From Prevotella sp. (GTDB lineage Bacteria > Bacteroidota > Bacteroidia > Bacteroidales > Bacteroidaceae), in NCBI GenBank assembly GCA_017615355.1, contig JAGAAJ010000133.1, positions 1 through 52,518 of the forward strand: DNA of 52,518 nt, given 5' to 3'. The notes below the pieces were generated by a model. That model saw only the letters and a program-made list of their open reading frames with translations. It searched no databases and had not been told where the DNA came from. The position numbers and the translations under genes are program-made. The first letter of the stretch is position 1. Every line of letters begins with the position of its first letter. Below, in pieces: positions 49,963 to 52,518 of the stretch.

Positions 49963-50628
49963 ATGACATTAAAAATGAAGTGCGTTATTCTCTCTCCACT
50001 TTTAATTTTCCTTACGATGGTGAGCTGTTCGCATCAACGGAATTCAGGAGATGCACGAGGAGAAGTCGTAGGAGAGGAAATTGAACCTGAACTGTATGAT
50101 GATGAGAATGGTGAGGAATACGAAGGACAACGATGCTATTCCCCTAACTCTTGTGATGATTATTTCTCTACTGTCCCAGTAGAAGAAATACAAGAATTGT
50201 CCATGCACAATATTTTGTTCAAAACCGATTATATCACTGATGATTATAGAGGTCTGGGAACTTATGATGAGCCTGAAATATCAAACGATATGATGTATGT
50301 TTCGAAATCAGATCTTTCTGTCATAGTATCTGGCTATGTTTCTGTTAGCGATGCAGAGCACGCTGCCAATACACAAATTGTTGATTCCGTAACAATATCC
50401 TATTTCATAGTCTTAAGAAAAAATCACCATGCAGAGCGGTATTCCAACAACTCATATTATAATGGTTTTGACAAACCGTGGAAAGACTGTCCTGTCCCTA
50501 TGGCTGACAGAGACAAAATCAGGCAAGACTTCTTGACCCGAATGAAATACAGAACATATCACATAAAAACAGATTTGAGAAAGCCGCCTGTTTATTATGC
50601 ATACACTTTAAAGAATCAGATTCCCTGA
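49963..50628 (+). CDS. Orphan lipoprotein, AT-rich gene
   Basis: 221 aa. Lipoprotein signal with lipobox TMVSC (MTLKMKCVILSPLLIFLTMVSC); the ATG at 49975 is an alternative start. The mature part opens with an acidic linker (EEIEPELYDDENGEEYEG) and has no domain I recognise. Codon use is markedly more AT-rich than the flanking genes, suggesting recent acquisition or weak selection. It has its own strong promoter at the end of repeat region 2. Function unknown. Confidence 0.7.
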   Translation: MTLKMKCVILSPLLIFLTMVSCSHQRNSGDARGEVVGEEIEPELYDDENGEEYEGQRCYSPNSCDDYFSTVPVEEIQELSMHNILFKTDYITDDYRGLGTYDEPEISNDMMYVSKSDLSVIVSGYVSVSDAEHAANTQIVDSVTISYFIVLRKNHHAERYSNNSYYNGFDKPWKDCPVPMADRDKIRQDFLTRMKYRTYHIKTDLRKPPVYYAYTLKNQIP

Positions 50629-50688
50629 TTCACCATTTTATCGCACGAATATAAGCATTTGCAATGCGAAGAGATCGAATAATGAACG

Positions 50689-50781
50689 ATGGCGCGACTT
50701 GCACGAAGACATAGTGGAACAGGCATCTATCACGTGATGCTGCGCGGCGACACGACGTTGCTGTGGAAGAACAATCAATGA
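50689..50781 (+). pseudogene. REP-associated (RAYT/Y1) transposase N-terminal remnant
   Basis: 30 codons reading MARLARRHSGTGIYHVMLRG and then unrelated residues to a stop. The first 20 residues match the start of TnpA-REP/RAYT (IS200-like Y1) transposases, where GIYHVMLRG leads into the HUH core. The HUH His pair and the catalytic Tyr are absent, so this is a truncated relic. It lies in the 331-base gap between two AT-rich genes, with an unrelated 40-codon ORF directly behind it. Confidence 0.65.
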
Positions 50782-50900
50782 CTTTAGAGAAGTCTGTTTC
50801 TGCTGTAAATAAGCACATTGGCCTCATTCCTGATGATTATAAAAATGATGTTGATGTAATGGGCGCAATCAATCAATTATGTATTTCAAGGAGTCAATAA
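50778..50900 (+). CDS. Small ORF, possible gene fragment
   Basis: 40 codons from an ATG that overlaps the stop of the transposase remnant (ATGA). The product (VNKHIGLIPDDYKNDVDVMG core) has ordinary codon use for this AT-rich patch, but I do not recognise it. It could be the 3' end of a gene whose 5' part was replaced when the transposase fragment arrived, or a real small protein. Confidence 0.3.
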   Translation: MTLEKSVSAVNKHIGLIPDDYKNDVDVMGAINQLCISRSQ

Positions 50901-50959
50901 CACAGAAAACAAAGACATAGAAAATATTGGTAACCAAATCTTATTTAGCACAGGAAGAT

Positions 50960-51472
50960 ATGATGAAAGCGAAAAAGAATATAAGCCTTTTATTAAGCAA
51001 TAGACTATTTAGGACACTTGTCTTCTTTTTGTTTGTTGTTATTGCAGTAATAGGTTTTTATGGGTGTAGGATGAAGCATCCTTCAAAATGTTTAGATATA
51101 CAAGGTGTGTATGTAATGGAGTTAGATTCAACATTTATATATCGATCTTTTGATGTTTTTCCCTTGGGACTTAACATGGTAATTAAGGAAGATGGAATCC
51201 GCCTTCCCCCTTTTGATTGTGTGCATTCGGGTATTCATGATGTTAATACTTATCAGGACATTGATAGGGTATATAAGGAAATAAATGGGTCTTGGAAGGT
51301 AATTTCATCCAATCCAGATTCTATTTTTATCAATGCAAATTCTCATGTGCTACATGGTAAATACCATATTACAATTGGGACTTATAAGGCAGGGGATCTT
51401 GAATGTACGACCTTAAATTATATTTATCTTGATAATGATTCTACTCATTTGTGTTTAAGAAAAGTAAGATAG
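50960..51472 (+). CDS. Membrane-anchored orphan protein, AT-rich gene
   Basis: 170 aa. An N-terminal basic segment is followed by one hydrophobic helix (residues about 19-36, TLVFFLFVVIAVIGFYGC), so it is either a single-pass membrane protein or an atypical lipoprotein (FYGC); then about 130 exported residues without a known domain. ATGs at 50960 and 50963 are both possible; AGGAAG lies just upstream. It is the most AT-rich gene of the window and has no clear promoter. Function unknown. Confidence 0.6.
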   Translation: MMKAKKNISLLLSNRLFRTLVFFLFVVIAVIGFYGCRMKHPSKCLDIQGVYVMELDSTFIYRSFDVFPLGLNMVIKEDGIRLPPFDCVHSGIHDVNTYQDIDRVYKEINGSWKVISSNPDSIFINANSHVLHGKYHITIGTYKAGDLECTTLNYIYLDNDSTHLCLRKVR

Positions 51473-51563
51473 ACTACGCCCCGTTCGGTCGAACAGGTAA
51501 ACCCCCAATTACGGGGAAATGAAAATAATTTCTCATTTCCTTCGCTTAATCGAAATTTTACAC

Positions 51564-51571
51564 TATCTTTG
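51564..51571 (+). promoter_or_regulatory. -7 box of the small-gene operon
   Basis: TATCTTTG, 28 nt upstream of the ATG at 51600. Confidence 0.7.
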
Positions 51572-51599
51572 CAACCAGATAACATAAATGCAAGGAGAT

Positions 51600-51752
51600 A
51601 TGGAAACAAAAGACGTAACAAAACAGAATCCCATCCGCCGCTTGCTCGAATACAAGCGAGCCATGAGAGAGTGCATCCAGCGCGGGGCAGACCATGAGGA
51701 AATGAAGAAAATAACAAAGGACTATGGCTTCACCCTCGCAACTCCCGTATGA
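51600..51752 (+). CDS. Small basic protein, first gene of overlapping operon
   Basis: 50 aa, charged and helical (NPIRRLLEYKRAMRECIQRG ... EEMKKITKDYGF). The ATG lies 28 nt after a TATCTTTG box; AAGGAG is present but only 2 nt away from the ATG. Its 3' end overlaps the next gene by 29 nt in another frame, which argues for cotranslation. It resembles no family I know; the tight pairing with a DUF6169-like protein suggests a partner or regulator of it (inference). Confidence 0.6.
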   Translation: METKDVTKQNPIRRLLEYKRAMRECIQRGADHEEMKKITKDYGFTLATPV

Positions 51753-52209
51753 ATACGAGGAAATCGTAGAGCTGAACTACGAGTTCGTCAATAGAGACGG
51801 TATCAGATACCACCTCTATTTCACCCCAATGGACGTGCTCTATCCTGACATGGTGAACACCTACTCGTTCAACATCGAGCGTGAGGGCTCTACCCCGCAC
51901 AGCATCGACCGACGCATAGCCGCAACCGTCATCGACATCTTGAACCGCTTTTTCGAAAAGGTGGAGAACGCGATGATTATGGTGTGCGACAATACCGACG
52001 GCAAGCAGGAGAAACGCCGCGTGCTGTTCAACCGCTGGTTTGACTTCTACAACGACGGCACCCTTTCGTCGCGCAGCGCAGAGGTTCGTGAAGGCTACTA
52101 CCAATTGCTGGTATCCATTTACTTCAAGAACGACAACCCCAACAAGCAGCAGCTTGTCAGTTCATTCAACGAACTGATGAGCCGCGACATCTACGAAATA
52201 GTAGTGTGA
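51724..52209 (+). CDS. DUF6169-like protein
   Basis: 161 aa, cytoplasmic, no signal. Looks like the Bacteroidota DUF6169 group: a beta-rich start with an aromatic strand (YHLYFTPMDVLYP), then the conserved helix IAATVIDILNRFFEKVENAMIMVCDNTDGKQEKRRVLFNRWFDFY and a C-terminal block YFKNDNPNKQQL. The function of that family is unknown. It overlaps the preceding 50-aa gene by 29 nt and the following small ORF by 4 nt. GC content returns to the level of the main chromosome. The compact overlapping layout is like small two- or three-gene accessory modules. Confidence 0.7.
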   Translation: MASPSQLPYEYEEIVELNYEFVNRDGIRYHLYFTPMDVLYPDMVNTYSFNIEREGSTPHSIDRRIAATVIDILNRFFEKVENAMIMVCDNTDGKQEKRRVLFNRWFDFYNDGTLSSRSAEVREGYYQLLVSIYFKNDNPNKQQLVSSFNELMSRDIYEIVV

Positions 52210-52331
52210 GCGATTTCGACCGCGCTCGACTTGCACGAAGACAGAGATCAGCGTTTATTGAACGTCAGCTGCAGCTTGCTACCAAAGGGATGCAAGAACT
52301 GCTAAATATACTGACAGGGCCTGTTTTCTGA
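52206..52331 (+). CDS. Possible third small gene of the operon (GTG start)
   Basis: 41 codons from a GTG that overlaps the DUF6169-like stop (GTGA). The product is basic and helical (DFDRARLARRQRSAFIERQL). The stop codon lies inside the loop of the terminator hairpin. Translational coupling and lack of a gap support it; the short length and GTG start weaken it. A 17-bp stretch (52227-52243) is identical to part of the transposase remnant at 50695-50711. Confidence 0.4.
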   Translation: MSDFDRARLARRQRSAFIERQLQLATKGMQELLNILTGPVF

Positions 52332-52342
52332 CAGGCTTTTTT
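52319..52342 (+). terminator. Rho-independent terminator of the small-gene operon
   Basis: Stem GCCTGT / ACAGGC, 6-nt loop, followed by TTTTTT. Confidence 0.8.
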
Positions 52343-52475
52343 ATGCCCAACCAACAATTTTTCCATGAGGCACAACATGCAGTTTTATATAACCAATTGA
52401 TTTGCAATGTTTTTTGTTTTTGCCTCTTTTGCATATTTTCCATAGGTAACTGATGTGGCTTTCGAAATAATGTCG

Positions 52476-52483
52476 TAACTTTG
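52476..52483 (+). promoter_or_regulatory. -7 box of the gene at the right edge
   Basis: TAACTTTG, 19 nt upstream of an ATG at 52503. Confidence 0.6.
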
Positions 52484-52502
52484 CAAACGAAAACCAACAA
52501 CT

Positions 52503-52518
52503 ATGTATTTGCGAACAA
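52503..52518 (+). CDS. Start of a gene cut by the window edge
   Basis: Five codons (MYLRT) after a TAACTTTG box. Some Bacteroidota IS1634/IS4-type transposases begin similarly, but this is far too short to call. Confidence 0.35.

Overview
The window looks like chromosome of a gut or rumen Bacteroidales bacterium of the Prevotella group. Evidence: most transcription units start from the Bacteroidota -7 box TAnnTTTG, often with a TTTG about 20 nt upstream; large secreted proteins end in a Prevotella-type C-terminus (xYDLQGRx ... GIYIINGKKV); the gene families (LruC lipoprotein, BspA-like LRR proteins, C10 and M6 peptidases, DUF3332, YitT, AGE-family epimerase) fit. Identification is by recognising protein and DNA motifs; no search was run.

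Layout. 1-310: 3' end of an ISAon1-like transposase, then a minus-strand tRNA-Asn with its own promoter and terminator. 0.4-11.3 kb: envelope and secreted proteins (M15 and NlpC/P60 peptidoglycan peptidases, CapA-like protein, BspA-like LRR protein, a 1919-aa multidomain secreted protein). 11.4-18.1 kb: DUF3332 lipoprotein, deoD-upp nucleobase salvage pair, and a 1594-aa C10 (streptopain-like) protease with repeated EF-hand/LRR modules. 18.2-25 kb: LruC-domain lipoprotein, THUMP-like methyltransferase, OmpA-family protein, GNAT-like protein. 25-29.3 kb: GH36 alpha-galactosidase and cellobiose/mannobiose 2-epimerase on the minus strand, with a small Met-rich secreted protein between them on the plus strand. 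29.3-30.1 kb: repeat-built intergenic element. 30.1-43 kb: PQQ-propeller protein; minus-strand run era, M16 peptidase, LTA-synthase-like sulfatase; LpxL-type acyltransferase; an ECF sigma, anti-sigma, small exported protein, outer-membrane protein run; orphan MlaF-type ATPase; trxA plus lipoprotein. 43-49.1 kb: M6 metalloprotease, MsbA-type ABC exporter, YitT protein. 49.1-52.5 kb: a second repeat-rich intergenic element, two AT-rich membrane-anchored orphan genes, a RAYT transposase remnant, and a compact operon of overlapping small genes around a DUF6169-like protein.

The most unusual content is repeat DNA rather than a classical gene cluster. Several families of short tandem arrays and palindromes (units of 6, 7, 8, 9 and 18 nt, often four copies) sit between or inside genes and are translated in frame: heptamer arrays that became signal peptides of three exported proteins, octamer arrays with one shared anchor in two unrelated enzymes, an 18-nt tandem in a methyltransferase, and a palindromic insert in an ABC ATPase domain. 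Two intergenic regions of about 0.8 kb share a sequence module and combine alternating-orientation iteron-like arrays with series of palindromes. One of them is bounded by 65-66 bp inverted repeats and contains an AT-rich cruciform flanked by inverted arrays.
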